Assembly: GCA_947477655.1 (NCBI GenBank)
Contig: CANJTS010000003.1
Span: forward strand, 248,001 to 312,000
Reading direction: 5' to 3'
DNA length: 64,000 nt
From: CAILUG01 sp903844415
GTDB lineage: Bacteria; Pseudomonadota; Gammaproteobacteria; Pseudomonadales; Pseudohongiellaceae
Made by a program: the position numbers and the translations under genes. Positions 36,103 through 46,651 of this stretch are shown in pieces. A model generated the notes under the pieces. The model searched no databases and was not told the origin of the DNA. It worked only from the letters and a program-made list of their open reading frames with translations. Positions within the stretch are counted from its first letter, which is position 1. Every line of letters begins with the position of its first letter.

Positions 36103-38376
36103 ATGTCGGTATTTTCTGTCGCTCGTAGCTCTGTATTAGTCTTTCTCATTCTTCATTTTTTTAATGTAGTTCCCGCCTTTGCTCAAGCACAAATCATCAC
36201 AACCGATGCTGGCAGCGATAGCAAAAATATCAGGTTGCCTGGCCTTACCGGCAACATACAGATTGACGGCAAGCTGGATGATACTAACTGGTCCCAAGCT
36301 GTATTGATCGAAGATCTACATCAGGTATTTCCACGGGAATTTGTTACACCCACGCAGCGTACTGAAGTACGTGTGTTTTATACTCCAGATGCTATTTATA
36401 TTGGTGCCCGGATGTGGGAGAGTGATCCGACACTGATCAGCGACCGTGTGCTACGCCAGGGTCAAGCACTAGGCAGTGATGACATTTTTGCAGTAATTCT
36501 AGACCCTTACCTTGATCGTCGTAATGGCTACCGTTTCGAAGTAAATGCGAACAGTGTGCGTTGGGATGGTCTATTCCAGAACATCAGTGATGTTGAAGCT
36601 AATTGGGAGGGTATCTGGGAAGCAAAGTCAGCACGTGATAATCAGGGCTGGACTACCGAGATCCGTATTCCCTTCCAGACACTGTCCTTCAATCCTGGAT
36701 CAACCTCGTGGGGTATTAACTTCAATCGCATACGTCGTCGTAGCGGTGAAAGTATTGCGTGGATGTCACGCAACCGTGAAATAAATCCCAGTGTGTCAGG
36801 TACAGCAACCGGACTTGAAGACTTACACCAGGGGATGGGTCTCGATGTGGTGCCATCGATGACGCTAGCTCGACGCCGCAAATTTGGCTCGCTTGGTAGT
36901 ACTGGGGATAATTACGACCCACAGTTGGATGTGTTCTATAAAGTGACACCCCAACTCAATGCATCACTTACCCTTAATACTGATTTTTCAGCGACTGAAG
37001 TAGACGATAGGCAAGTAAACCTGACCAGATTCAACCTTTTTTTTCCTGAAAAACGTGATTTTTTTCTGCGTGATGTCGATATCTTCGAATTCGGGCAGAT
37101 AGGTTTTGGTGGTTTCAACGCTGTGTCTGGTACCGGCTCTGCCGCAGCATCTAATCCCGCTAAGCAAAATGCGCGACCTTTTTTCTCGCGCAAAATCGGT
37201 TTAAGTGCGACTGGCTCGCCAGTAGATATTGTTGGCGGTATTAAACTCAGCGGGCGCGTCGGTGACTGGAATGTAGGGACTCTGGTGATCCAGCAGGACG
37301 AAACTGTTAGCGTTGAGTCGCAGAACATTTTTGTAGGCAGAACTGTGCTTAATGTAGGCGATCACACCCAAATCGGCGCCATCATTACTGACGGCAATCC
37401 GCAGGGTAATCTCGATAACACACTTATCGGCACTGACTTTCGTTATCGCAATACTGGTTTTCACGGCAACACTATCGAATCGATGGGCTTTTACGAAGAA
37501 ACCTCTACAGAAGGCAAACAGCAACACGATAATGCTGCCTATGGCCTTGGTTTTGTGTTGCCTAATAGTCAGGGCTGGCAGGCTCTATACAACTATAAAA
37601 GAGTGGAAAAATATTTCATGCCCGCGGTGGGTTATGTAAACGTTACTGACATTGAGGATCACCACCTAAATTTTGGTTACCGCCATTTTCTGCAACCTGA
37701 CAAATTGTTCCGTTCAGTGTTGTTGGCCTTTGAAGCCTATCGTGCTGAGAATCTGGCTAACGGTAGTCTCAACAATGAAAATATTGGTATACGTCTCTCG
37801 TCGTTTACCAACACCAACGGTTCGGCTTTCGGGCGCTACATTAACTACAAGGAAGTCTTACAGGCACCTTTCACTATCTACCGAGCCTCCGACGGTTCAC
37901 GCATTGTCACAATTCCAGTTGGTGAATATAGCTGGGACGAATATTTTCTGGGCTTACAGTGGGGTACTCAGCGTAAGCTCGCCGGGGGGCTGAATCTGCA
38001 GGGTGGTGATTATTATACGGGTACCCATTTTTCTAAGCGTGGTAACGTTGTTTGGCGACCTAACCGGAATTTCGTAGTGGATTTATCCTTCACTGAAGAT
38101 AACATCCAATTACCTTACGGCGATTTTATGTTGCAGTTGTTTGGTCTGAATGCCCAATATGCTTTTTCCTCAACACTATCGTGGAGCAACCTAATCCAAT
38201 ACGACAATATTTCAGAAAATATTGGCATCAACAGCCGACTTCACTGGATTCCAAAGGCCGGACAGCAGACCTTCCTGGTGCTGAACTGGGGATTGATGGA
38301 TCCTGATAAAGATAATATTTTTGTTTCGACGATTGCGGATCTGTCGCTCAAGTTCAATTATACGTTTAGATTTTAG
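36103..38376 (+). CDS. CBM9-like / DUF5916 outer-membrane protein, copy 2
   Basis: 757 residues, paralogue of the protein at 2654-4813. Signal peptide (SVLVFLILHFFNVVPAFAQ, residues about 10-28); CBM9-like sandwich (IQIDGKLDDTNWSQAVLIED, RTEVRVFYTPDAIYIGARMW, GWTTEIRIPFQTLSF); then the DUF5916 region with LFFPEKRDFFLRDVDIFEF, almost identical to copy 1. It ends FNYTFRF, an aromatic C-terminus common in outer-membrane barrels. It is 38 residues longer than copy 1, partly because of an insert after IFEFGQIG (Ser/Ala/Gly-rich). Function unknown; substrate-binding or transport at the outer membrane is a guess. Confidence 0.85.
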   Translation: MSVFSVARSSVLVFLILHFFNVVPAFAQAQIITTDAGSDSKNIRLPGLTGNIQIDGKLDDTNWSQAVLIEDLHQVFPREFVTPTQRTEVRVFYTPDAIYIGARMWESDPTLISDRVLRQGQALGSDDIFAVILDPYLDRRNGYRFEVNANSVRWDGLFQNISDVEANWEGIWEAKSARDNQGWTTEIRIPFQTLSFNPGSTSWGINFNRIRRRSGESIAWMSRNREINPSVSGTATGLEDLHQGMGLDVVPSMTLARRRKFGSLGSTGDNYDPQLDVFYKVTPQLNASLTLNTDFSATEVDDRQVNLTRFNLFFPEKRDFFLRDVDIFEFGQIGFGGFNAVSGTGSAAASNPAKQNARPFFSRKIGLSATGSPVDIVGGIKLSGRVGDWNVGTLVIQQDETVSVESQNIFVGRTVLNVGDHTQIGAIITDGNPQGNLDNTLIGTDFRYRNTGFHGNTIESMGFYEETSTEGKQQHDNAAYGLGFVLPNSQGWQALYNYKRVEKYFMPAVGYVNVTDIEDHHLNFGYRHFLQPDKLFRSVLLAFEAYRAENLANGSLNNENIGIRLSSFTNTNGSAFGRYINYKEVLQAPFTIYRASDGSRIVTIPVGEYSWDEYFLGLQWGTQRKLAGGLNLQGGDYYTGTHFSKRGNVVWRPNRNFVVDLSFTEDNIQLPYGDFMLQLFGLNAQYAFSSTLSWSNLIQYDNISENIGINSRLHWIPKAGQQTFLVLNWGLMDPDKDNIFVSTIADLSLKFNYTFRF

Positions 38377-38663
38377 AAGCCTTAAGCAGCTAGCGATAAT
38401 TTCATTTTTTAAATAAGTTAATTATGAAATTTACATATTCAAATATTTTCTAGATAAGCTGGGCCTAAAAACTAAAGTTTAGGTAGTTAACTGAGCATCA
38501 ATCACAAGAGAAAATATTAAATATTAGCGGGTGCCGAATTAACGCGTTATGACTAGTAGTCTACGTAATAACTTCGAAAACAAACAACCGCCTTTTGACT
38601 GTTTAAAAATCTACCAGAAATTTGACTTTTTCTGTGTGGTCCTAGATATTTTTGCGCGGGTTT

Positions 38664-41600
38664 TCATCCCAATACATGTAATTCCGGTATGGCAGTAAAA
38701 AAAAGCGCAAATCGCACCGGTTGTCCATTTTCTGACAATAAACGTCCGTAGTTTTCTAATTGTGGGCGATATAAAGCCGTTTGTACTTCAAAGAAGTCGG
38801 CAAGAGTTTGCCCCGGTGCTGGACTTACGGATTTGTAATCGATTATCCAGCGTTGCCCATCTGAGTCAACAAACGTGCGATCTACTGCAAAATCACGGCG
38901 CTTACCACTGCTGTAATCACAAATAGCTAATTCACATTTATCGTCGTGGTGGCGGGTGTTGAACAGCCAATTCCCTTGTGTGGTTTTAGTGCATTTACGC
39001 AGATGGTCAAAAACAGTGGCGACCGCAGACTCTAAACTAGCAGGGGTGTTGCACAAAGGTCGAAGTACACGCTCCCATAAGGGCAGTTGTGTGAATTTTT
39101 CCAGCCATTGAGGTCCTTCTTGGACTAATGTCTTGAGTCCAAGGTGGACTAACTCACCAATGCACGCTGCCCGCATGTTTTCTTGCACAAAGTCTGCTGA
39201 TAACAGGGGAGTTCGTTGCAAAAATAAAGACTTCTTTAAAGGTGAGCACCAGTCGCTAGGTAAGCGCAGCACGGGTTGATATTGCAAAGGGGATACCTGT
39301 TCGGTTGACGGAGTATCTTGTTTGTCTTGCAATGGTTCGATGGTAACGTTTAAAGCATTTTGAGAGGCGATCAATGTCGGTAAAATTGTGCTGAGCAAGG
39401 AATGGGCAGGGCAAGTAAAGTTACCATCTTTGTGAGTCACCACATGACCAAACAGCCAAGCCTCCCGAATGGCACGAGTAACGCCAATATAAAGCAGGCG
39501 TGTTGTTTCAAGATCTGTGCGTTGTCCTGCTTCGAATTTTAAGTACTGATACAACGCATCGCTGTTGTCACCTTTTGCTGGAAGTAAACCTAGCAGTGGC
39601 CGCGCTTGATTGTGATCGTCTAGAAATTCTTTCCAGATTAGCAGTGGATTGTCATCCGACTTGGGAGGGCGATCGAGGCCAGGCATAATCACAACATCAA
39701 ATTCCAATCCTTTGGCTTTATGCAAGGTCATTAGGTGGAGATTGACATTAGGATAGGCGGCACTGCCATAGCAACGATTTAACAGTGTAGTGAAATGGTG
39801 AATGTCGAGAATATCTTCGTTTGACTGATGTGAGGCGACAAGATCAAGGAAGGTGCTGATATTGGCCATTACGCTGTTGGTAGATAAAGTTGCTGGGCCA
39901 CCGAGTTCTATCCACAAGTTTTCTAACAAGGTTCGTAACGGTATTTGCTGGCGTAATTCGCGTGAATTGTGGAGTGCCGGGACACAACGTTGCAAACGGG
40001 AACAGGCATCACTGCTTAGTTTGTCTATAATTACAAAGCTCTGCAGGGTTGACCACAAGCTCACCTTATTTTGATTGGTGTGCAGCGCTAGAATTTCGAT
40101 ATCAACCAAACTCAACCCAACAAAAGGAGCGCGCATTAGAGCAAACCAGGCGGTGCTGTCACTCAGATTAAGTAGAGCGCGCAATAGGGTAAAGAGATCG
40201 CTCACTGCAGGGTAAGATAGTAAAGGATCGATCTCGCTAGCGTTCCAGGATAAATTTTTTGCTCGCAAAGCCGGCACGATGTCAGCAAGATGATTACGCC
40301 CACGCACCAGAATGGCAATTGATTGTGCTGGATTTTCTTCTTTCAAACGAAAGCATAAATCAGCTACTTCGCTGGCTTCAAGTTGACGACGGGTTTCTAT
40401 ATCACTGCGCTCGTCCTTTTTTGCCTCCCAGAGTTTGCACCGCACACCAGCCAAAGCTTCATTTGTTGTGGAACTTGATGTACTCGGGCTATAACAAACA
40501 CCCCCACGGTCTATATTGTCGAGTTGGGGAAAAGCCACACTGAACACATTATTGACCCAATCTACTACCGGACTTTCGCTGCGGAAATTTACACTCAGAT
40601 GTAATGGCAACAAAAATCTGGAGCCAATGCCGAGATCACGTGCGCGTAAAAAAAGACCCACATTGGCTGCGCGGAACGCATAACACGATTGCATGCCGTC
40701 GCCCACAATAAACAGCGTGCGCCCATCATTGGCTGTCCAGCCCGCTGTTAATTTTTCCAGCAAGTGAAACTGCATGCTAGAAGTGTCCTGGAATTCGTCT
40801 ACCAAAATATGCTGAATTCGGTAATCGAGATGTAAAGCAAGATCAGTAGGCTCTACATCGCTACCAAGCGCTTGCAGGGCCGCCAGACTGGTTTGGGTGT
40901 GATCAATTTTTCCCGCAACACACATGGCAACTTCAAGTTGTGCAGCCAGCAGCGGCAGGATAGTAGTTAGTGCATTTATTACATCCCACTGCGCCTGCGG
41001 ATAAGAGGCGGTAGGTAAACGAGCTAATAACTGTAACAGTGGCAACAAGCCAGCTTCTGCAAGTTTTTCGGCGGTGTCGACAAATAGTGCCTTCATGTCT
41101 TCTATAAGTTGTTTTTGAGTTCGATCTTTGGTGCTGCTGGCAGCAGGAAAACCGTCTTTGGAGCTTACTTTTTTGCGAAAACCTTTGTAATCGGCAAGCA
41201 TAAAAAATTCAGCCAGCTTATTCCAAAGTGTGATTGCGTCAGCTGAGGCAGCAGGTAGAACTGAATTAAAAATCGATAAACTTTGGGGGTGGTCATGTTG
41301 CGCAGCGAGATTACTTGTTGCGAAAACGAGTAGAGACATTATGGGTGTTTGTAAGTGTAATAATTGTTGTCTGGCTGTATGCAGTGTACTGGTGAGCATG
41401 TCTGCAAGGTTATTTTCCAACAAGAGCCGAGCCTGGGTTGGGTCAGTGCGTAATTGCGCGACTAACGGCAACCATTGTTCGCGTTTTTTTAACAAGTTTT
41501 GCAATAAATTTTCAGTGATGGGTAAATTATTGTGGAGATGGCGTAGCAACACTGCCAGTGCATCACCCGCTGGACCTGGTTTGTCTAGCCATGCCAAAGT

Positions 41601-42083
41601 GTCGTGAATAGCCTCAGTAAAAACCGGCTGCATGTCAGTGCTGATTACAGGTCGTGATCCAAAGTTGGAGCCAAGCGGTAATTGTGCTGTGAGTGTGCTA
41701 GTGAAACTGTCGATTGTAGTGACATGGAGTCGTTTGCTGTTGCTGAGTAGTTTCCATTCGAGCATGGCATCACGCTGCAAGACAGTTTGCGCCATTTGTA
41801 ATGTCAGACGTTTATGATCAGGTAGCAAAGCAATTTGTGCAGGAGTTGATATCGTTGCTTCGTGCAGATACATCAGCAGCCGATTGCGCATTTCCATGGC
41901 AGCTTTACGAGTAAAAGTAAAAGCCACAATTTCTTCAGGTTGATCACAACATGCCAATAGGCAAAGAATTCGTTGTGTCAATAGTTCGGTTTTGCCTGAT
42001 CCAGCAGGTGCCTGTACACAAAAAGATTGCTTGATATCCAGTGCGGCTTGACGAGCTGAGGTGTCGCTTTGGTGCATGTTCAT
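38664..42083 (-). CDS. addA: AddA-like UvrD/RecB-type helicase-nuclease
   Basis: 1139 residues from an ATG at 42083 that overlaps the partner's stop (ATGA). Superfamily 1 helicase motifs: Walker A VQAPAGSGKTELLTQRIL (residues about 21-38), motif Ia FTFTRKAAMEMRNRL, motif II LVDEFQDTSSMQ, motif III FIVGDGMQSCYAFR, motif V LMTLHKAKGLEFDVVIMPGL and motif VI TRLLYIGVTRA. At the C-terminus a RecB-like PD-(D/E)xK nuclease is read in FAVDRTFVDSDGQRWIIDYKS. With the next protein it should form a two-subunit enzyme that processes double-strand breaks for RecA loading, the role of RecBCD in E. coli. Type assignment as AddA rather than RecB is by length and partner; confidence in subtype is moderate. 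Confidence 0.87.
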   Translation of the reverse strand: MNMHQSDTSARQAALDIKQSFCVQAPAGSGKTELLTQRILCLLACCDQPEEIVAFTFTRKAAMEMRNRLLMYLHEATISTPAQIALLPDHKRLTLQMAQTVLQRDAMLEWKLLSNSKRLHVTTIDSFTSTLTAQLPLGSNFGSRPVISTDMQPVFTEAIHDTLAWLDKPGPAGDALAVLLRHLHNNLPITENLLQNLLKKREQWLPLVAQLRTDPTQARLLLENNLADMLTSTLHTARQQLLHLQTPIMSLLVFATSNLAAQHDHPQSLSIFNSVLPAASADAITLWNKLAEFFMLADYKGFRKKVSSKDGFPAASSTKDRTQKQLIEDMKALFVDTAEKLAEAGLLPLLQLLARLPTASYPQAQWDVINALTTILPLLAAQLEVAMCVAGKIDHTQTSLAALQALGSDVEPTDLALHLDYRIQHILVDEFQDTSSMQFHLLEKLTAGWTANDGRTLFIVGDGMQSCYAFRAANVGLFLRARDLGIGSRFLLPLHLSVNFRSESPVVDWVNNVFSVAFPQLDNIDRGGVCYSPSTSSSTTNEALAGVRCKLWEAKKDERSDIETRRQLEASEVADLCFRLKEENPAQSIAILVRGRNHLADIVPALRAKNLSWNASEIDPLLSYPAVSDLFTLLRALLNLSDSTAWFALMRAPFVGLSLVDIEILALHTNQNKVSLWSTLQSFVIIDKLSSDACSRLQRCVPALHNSRELRQQIPLRTLLENLWIELGGPATLSTNSVMANISTFLDLVASHQSNEDILDIHHFTTLLNRCYGSAAYPNVNLHLMTLHKAKGLEFDVVIMPGLDRPPKSDDNPLLIWKEFLDDHNQARPLLGLLPAKGDNSDALYQYLKFEAGQRTDLETTRLLYIGVTRAIREAWLFGHVVTHKDGNFTCPAHSLLSTILPTLIASQNALNVTIEPLQDKQDTPSTEQVSPLQYQPVLRLPSDWCSPLKKSLFLQRTPLLSADFVQENMRAACIGELVHLGLKTLVQEGPQWLEKFTQLPLWERVLRPLCNTPASLESAVATVFDHLRKCTKTTQGNWLFNTRHHDDKCELAICDYSSGKRRDFAVDRTFVDSDGQRWIIDYKSVSPAPGQTLADFFEVQTALYRPQLENYGRLLSENGQPVRFALFFTAIPELHVLG

Positions 42084-44794
42084 GCTAGTGAGCTTTGTTC
42101 GGCGATACGACAAAAACTGTGCAGGTGACAATATTCACATGTTTTTGTATGGAGTGGCTTTATCGCAAGCTTTCCGTCTAGATATTCTTGCGCCAGTTGT
42201 TGCAGGCTGTGTTGCCAGTACAGTTGCAAGTCTACCCATTTAGATATATTCACCGATTTATTGTTATTGAAATCTATATTTGCCAACGCTTGATCGCTGC
42301 AACCTATGCCTAAATATTGTTGTTCTTGCGGAGAAATATGTGCAAATAACAAGGCCGTTACGGGACCTGCCTGTAATTGTTGGGTTGCAGCTTCCTGATA
42401 GAGCAAGAGTTGTGAGGCCTCCGGACGTTCCTCCTGCCAATTTGGTTTAGTAAGTTTCCCGGTTTTATAATCGATAACCGTTAAGCTGCCATCTGCATTG
42501 CGATCGATACGATCGATACGCAGGTTTAGTTGCAAATTTTCATATTTCCATTTGGTTTTTAGTTCATTAGCCACAATTATAAAGTGGCCGCGCTGTCGTT
42601 CTGAGTCAAGCCAGGTTAGTAATAGTTTGTGCAAGCGTTCCAGCTCTAATTTTTGATAACGAGGTGTCATCGTGTAAGGCTTACGTTTGGCAATATCAGC
42701 TAGGGAAAATTTTATCGCTGTATTTAGCTGGGCCTCTACAGAAGTAGAGGTAGTTTCATGTAAGAGCTGTGAACTTTGCATGTTGTACCAAAAATATTGC
42801 AATACATTGTGAATAGATTCTCCCACTACGCTAGCTGATAAACCCAGATGTAACTCTGGTAACTCACGTATCTGTAACCGGTGTTTAGCAAAAGCCCGAA
42901 ATGGACACGCGGCCTGGTCCGCAAGGACACTGCCACTACCTTCATGCAGTAGATCATTTTGCATAGACAACTGCAGAGTTTCTTTAAACAGTTCCTGCTG
43001 CTTTGTAAAATTAAAAACCGCAGGATGCAGGCTGGAAAAATCAGATGGCGTAGGATTCAAAACTGTTACAGCAGGTAATAATTTGGTAGGACGTACCGGT
43101 AAGTCATCCATCTGTACAGCGTAACTGTACACTACTGAGCTGGCTGTAGAGGTAATTAACTGCTTGAGCATAAGCTCGGCTTTTTCGAGTAAAGCTTGTG
43201 GATTTAGCTCAGGAAATTGTGCTTTTTTTTGTATAGTCAATGGCAACCAAGGATTAATGTGGTGTTCACCTGGCCAATGTTGCTCAGTCATTTGCATACA
43301 CCACAGATGAGTAAACCGCATACCACTACTACCAACGGGCCCTAGTATCTGGACAGGAGCCGATGTGTTGATGGTCGTGTAGGGAGTATTGTGGGTAAAC
43401 CTGCTAGCAAGCGCCTGCGCGTTTTTCAAAGTGCAGTTATTAACCAAGAAGTTGCTTTGTAATAAATTAGCTTGCAGCTTGTGCCAGGCGCGCGCCAAGT
43501 TTGGGTTTCCCGTAGACAACAACTTTTCTTCATCCAGAAAAATTGACCATTGCTGTTGGAATAACCGCATCCAAAATTCGAAAGTTTGTTTTGTCGGTAG
43601 GGGACGTCGCTGTTGAGCCAGTTGTAACAGCGCTTGTCCGAGCAGCGGGCTATACCAAGGCCGCTCTTGTTGTAAACAGAGTTGGCGGAAACTTGCTAAG
43701 TTTGTGTGTAATTCGCCATGTTTTCGCAATTGAAATTCGAGTGCCGCTCTAGCATCAGCTTCCGCAGTTGCACCCAGCACCCATGGAGAACGTAGCAATT
43801 GACACAGATTCAACGTTACACATTGATCCTGATTAAAGTCGAGCAACTGCAAAGCAGTGGCAATGAAGGGTAGGTCCGCTAGACTCTGGTTTAAGGGGCA
43901 GGAAATACTAAGGGCCGCAGATTCCGTCAAACTTTGGCTAAACATGCGGTCTAGTACCGGTGCAACTTTTTGAATGTCGGGGCAGATGATGCCTATAGAG
44001 GCGGCAGGATCATCTTGAAGCACCGTTGTGGCCCACACTGTAACGGCACGGCATTCATCTGCTAGCGCGTTGTAGGTGTATACACTGATTGTTGGCGAGG
44101 AGGGCAAGGTTTGCCATGACTCTTGATCCACACCAAGTGAGGAAAAAGTATTTAATAAATTGCGATACAGCGGTGGGGAGTCAGTAAATCCGGACAACAC
44201 TAAACGATCTGGCAATAACCCTCGTAATGCGGCAGGTTCTGTCTCTGCTAGGTTAAATAACACCTGTAACATAGCACTAAAAGTAAGTACTTTTTTACTG
44301 ATATTTAGTCCAATAAAGCTTTCCAGCCATAGCAAAAAAATTTGTTGGGCTTCTGCTTTGATTAGGTGGCCGTGTTGACGTGACACGTGGGATTTTAATT
44401 CAGCTAAAGGTATTTGCCATTGTTGCAATAACAACAGTGCTTCGCGGGTGCTGTGTGCAGTGCCATCGATGTTCAGCAAATTCGCCCCCGCATCAGATTC
44501 GCGAATTACCTGTTGCCAGAGCAACAGTTCCTGCGCAGGTTGCAGGAGATGCCAGGCTAACTTTGGATGAGTGCAGTGCAGTGCGAGTGTTTGCCAGAGT
44601 TGTTCCAGCCACAGGTCAATGGCAAATATTGCAGGGGTAGCAATTATCTTGCTGTGCTGGTGGTTTAACGTGTATTTACACCATTGGTTCTGTAATTGAA
44701 TACTGCTGGAATAATTAGGTGTTAACACTACCGCACCAGCAGTTAGTGCTGTATCGAGTCGGATGTTTTCGGCCTGTTGCGGCGTGTTGTTCAT
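42080..44794 (-). CDS. addB: AddB-like PD-(D/E)xK nuclease subunit
   Basis: 904 residues. Large N-terminal inactivated-helicase-like region without a Walker A, then a C-terminal nuclease: LRIDRIDRNADGSLTVIDYKTG with the catalytic D-Y-K, and later EASQLLLYQEAA. Four cysteines that would hold the iron-sulphur staple are present: one in DQAACPFRAFAKHRL (about residue 622) and three in TCEYCHLHSFCRI near the end. This layout matches AddB and the related 'probable DNA repair protein' family of gamma- and betaproteobacteria. Operon of two with the helicase, first in order, overlapping it by 4 nt. DNA-end processing partner; direct Chi recognition cannot be judged. Confidence 0.85.
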   Translation of the reverse strand: MNNTPQQAENIRLDTALTAGAVVLTPNYSSSIQLQNQWCKYTLNHQHSKIIATPAIFAIDLWLEQLWQTLALHCTHPKLAWHLLQPAQELLLWQQVIRESDAGANLLNIDGTAHSTREALLLLQQWQIPLAELKSHVSRQHGHLIKAEAQQIFLLWLESFIGLNISKKVLTFSAMLQVLFNLAETEPAALRGLLPDRLVLSGFTDSPPLYRNLLNTFSSLGVDQESWQTLPSSPTISVYTYNALADECRAVTVWATTVLQDDPAASIGIICPDIQKVAPVLDRMFSQSLTESAALSISCPLNQSLADLPFIATALQLLDFNQDQCVTLNLCQLLRSPWVLGATAEADARAALEFQLRKHGELHTNLASFRQLCLQQERPWYSPLLGQALLQLAQQRRPLPTKQTFEFWMRLFQQQWSIFLDEEKLLSTGNPNLARAWHKLQANLLQSNFLVNNCTLKNAQALASRFTHNTPYTTINTSAPVQILGPVGSSGMRFTHLWCMQMTEQHWPGEHHINPWLPLTIQKKAQFPELNPQALLEKAELMLKQLITSTASSVVYSYAVQMDDLPVRPTKLLPAVTVLNPTPSDFSSLHPAVFNFTKQQELFKETLQLSMQNDLLHEGSGSVLADQAACPFRAFAKHRLQIRELPELHLGLSASVVGESIHNVLQYFWYNMQSSQLLHETTSTSVEAQLNTAIKFSLADIAKRKPYTMTPRYQKLELERLHKLLLTWLDSERQRGHFIIVANELKTKWKYENLQLNLRIDRIDRNADGSLTVIDYKTGKLTKPNWQEERPEASQLLLYQEAATQQLQAGPVTALLFAHISPQEQQYLGIGCSDQALANIDFNNNKSVNISKWVDLQLYWQHSLQQLAQEYLDGKLAIKPLHTKTCEYCHLHSFCRIAEQSSLA

Positions 44795-44806
44795 GTGTAT
44801 GAACTT

Positions 44807-46507
44807 TTACATGTTGGGGTAATTGGGGCCACCACCACCTTCAGGAGTTACCCAGCGTATATTCTGAGTAGGATCCTTGATGTCGCAAGTTTTGCAATGC
44901 ACAGAATTGGCAGCGTTGATTTGTAGACGAGGCATGGCTTGGTCTCGCACAATTTCATACACCCCGGCCGGGCAATAACGTTGCGCAGGTTCTTCAAATT
45001 GGGGCAGATTGAACATGATGGGTGTATTCGGATCCAACAACTGCAAGTGGCAAGGTTGTTCTTCATTGTGATGCGTGTTGGAAAGATAGACTGAACTAAG
45101 GCGATCAAAACTGAGTATCGAATCGGGCCTGGGATAGTCGATGGCAGGAGCTTTTTCAACTGCGATCAAAGTCGCATGGTCCGGTGTGGTTTCGCGCAGG
45201 GTAAATGGTAATTTACCTTTAAAAACAGTTTGATCCATCCATGTCAAAGCGCTGCCGGCAAGTGTGCCGAATTTGTGGAGCAACGGCCCACAGTTGCGCA
45301 CAAGATGTAATTCTTTTTGTAGAGTGGAGTCGGTAAAAGCAGTTTGATAAGTCTCTGGTATAAGTGGGGGTACTGATTGCTGTAATGCAGTTACTAGTGC
45401 TTGTGCTGCCAACATCCCAGATTTAATAGCAGTATGTGACCCTTTGAGTTTTAAAAAGTTAAGCAATCCGGCATCATCTCCAACCAATAATCCGCCTGGA
45501 AAAACCAAGCGTGGCAATGATTGTAATCCACCCTTGACCAAAGCTTTGGCACCGTAACTTAGGCGTTTGCCTCCTCGCAACACTTGCGCAAATACTGGAT
45601 GATGTTTCATACGCTGAAATTCTTCGTAGGGGCTTAGCCAAGGATTTTCATAATTTAAATCAGTGATCAAACCGACTGACACCTGGTTGTTTTCCATGTG
45701 ATAAAGAAAGCCACCACCCGTTGTCCGTCCCATCCCCAAAGGCCAACCCAGGCTGTGTACAACGTGACCATGACGATGTTCGTTTGCTGCTACTTCCCAA
45801 ATTTCTTTTATCCCCAAAGCATAGTGCTGCGGGGTGGAATTTGCTGCTAGGTTGAATCGCCGTATTACATCCATGCCCAGATGACCACGACAGCCTTCTG
45901 CAAGTACTGTGTAGCGCGCCTCTAATACATAACCTGGGGTGTAGTTGGCAGTGGTCTCACCATCTTTGCCAATGCCCATATCACCGGTAATCACACCTGT
46001 GATAGTGCCATTGGCATCCTGCATTAGTTGGGCTGCGCTGCAACCGGTGAGAATTTCTACACCCAGAGCTTCCGCTTGCTGCGCGAGCCAGCGACACAAA
46101 TTTGCAAGACTAATTATGTAATTACCGTGGTTTTGTAAACCCTTAGGAATGAATAATTTAGGAATCTTAAAGGATGCTTTGGTATTGGTAAGCAGATAAA
46201 TGTCTTCAGATTTGACCGCTGTAGTAACTGGTGCGCCTTGCGACTGCCAATCGGGAAACAATTCGGTCAGGGAAGAGGGTTCTAGCAGGGCACCTGAGAC
46301 AATATGTGCGCCTATTTCAGAGCCTTTCTCTAATAAACAGATACTGAACTGCAGATTTTGCTTGCGAGCAAGTTGTGCCAGATGGCACGCGGTAGCCAGA
46401 CCGGCCGGACCACCGCCAACAATAACAACATCAAAATGCATTTTTTCGCGTTGGGAAGGGGCTAGCTTGGCTAAAGGCTGAGGCAAAACACAATCCTTGA
46501 CTGTCAT
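44807..46507 (-). CDS. Electron transfer flavoprotein-ubiquinone oxidoreductase (ETF-QO)
   Basis: Inner-membrane flavoprotein that moves electrons from ETF to ubiquinone. 566 residues from the ATG at 46507; a TTG at 46537 and the ATG at 46441 (MHFDVVIVGGGPAG) are alternatives. The FAD-binding Rossmann motif VVIVGGGPAGLATACHLA, LLEKGSEIGAHIVSGALLEP, GVEILTGCSAAQLM and LLVGDDAGLLNFLKLKGSHTA are typical. The C-terminal iron-sulphur module has CPAGVYE and then NSVHCKTCDIKDPTQNI. The family has Cys at the position of that Ser (Cys-x2-Cys-x2-Cys), so one of four expected [4Fe-4S] ligands is missing (codon 44903-44905 is TCT rather than TGT). Divergent from etfB-etfA, its electron donors, with 144 bp between. 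Confidence 0.92.
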   Translation of the reverse strand: MTVKDCVLPQPLAKLAPSQREKMHFDVVIVGGGPAGLATACHLAQLARKQNLQFSICLLEKGSEIGAHIVSGALLEPSSLTELFPDWQSQGAPVTTAVKSEDIYLLTNTKASFKIPKLFIPKGLQNHGNYIISLANLCRWLAQQAEALGVEILTGCSAAQLMQDANGTITGVITGDMGIGKDGETTANYTPGYVLEARYTVLAEGCRGHLGMDVIRRFNLAANSTPQHYALGIKEIWEVAANEHRHGHVVHSLGWPLGMGRTTGGGFLYHMENNQVSVGLITDLNYENPWLSPYEEFQRMKHHPVFAQVLRGGKRLSYGAKALVKGGLQSLPRLVFPGGLLVGDDAGLLNFLKLKGSHTAIKSGMLAAQALVTALQQSVPPLIPETYQTAFTDSTLQKELHLVRNCGPLLHKFGTLAGSALTWMDQTVFKGKLPFTLRETTPDHATLIAVEKAPAIDYPRPDSILSFDRLSSVYLSNTHHNEEQPCHLQLLDPNTPIMFNLPQFEEPAQRYCPAGVYEIVRDQAMPRLQINAANSVHCKTCDIKDPTQNIRWVTPEGGGGPNYPNM

Positions 46508-46560
46508 ATTAAGGTGAGCGGCTATTATAATTGCCAACTTGTGTAAAAGGTTAACACTCT

Positions 46561-46589
46561 TTGACTCAAGCGAGAATGCGGTACAAATT
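46561..46589 (+). promoter_or_regulatory. Candidate promoter of etfBA
   Basis: TTGACT at 46561-46566 with a weak -10 CAAATT at 46584-46589 (17-bp spacing). It is 62 bp before the etfB ATG; the -10 match is poor. Confidence 0.35.
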
Positions 46590-46651
46590 GTAATTTCTGA
46601 AAGTTACTGTTTGTATTTTTCCTGATAATAACTTGGTGATAAGCGTACCTC

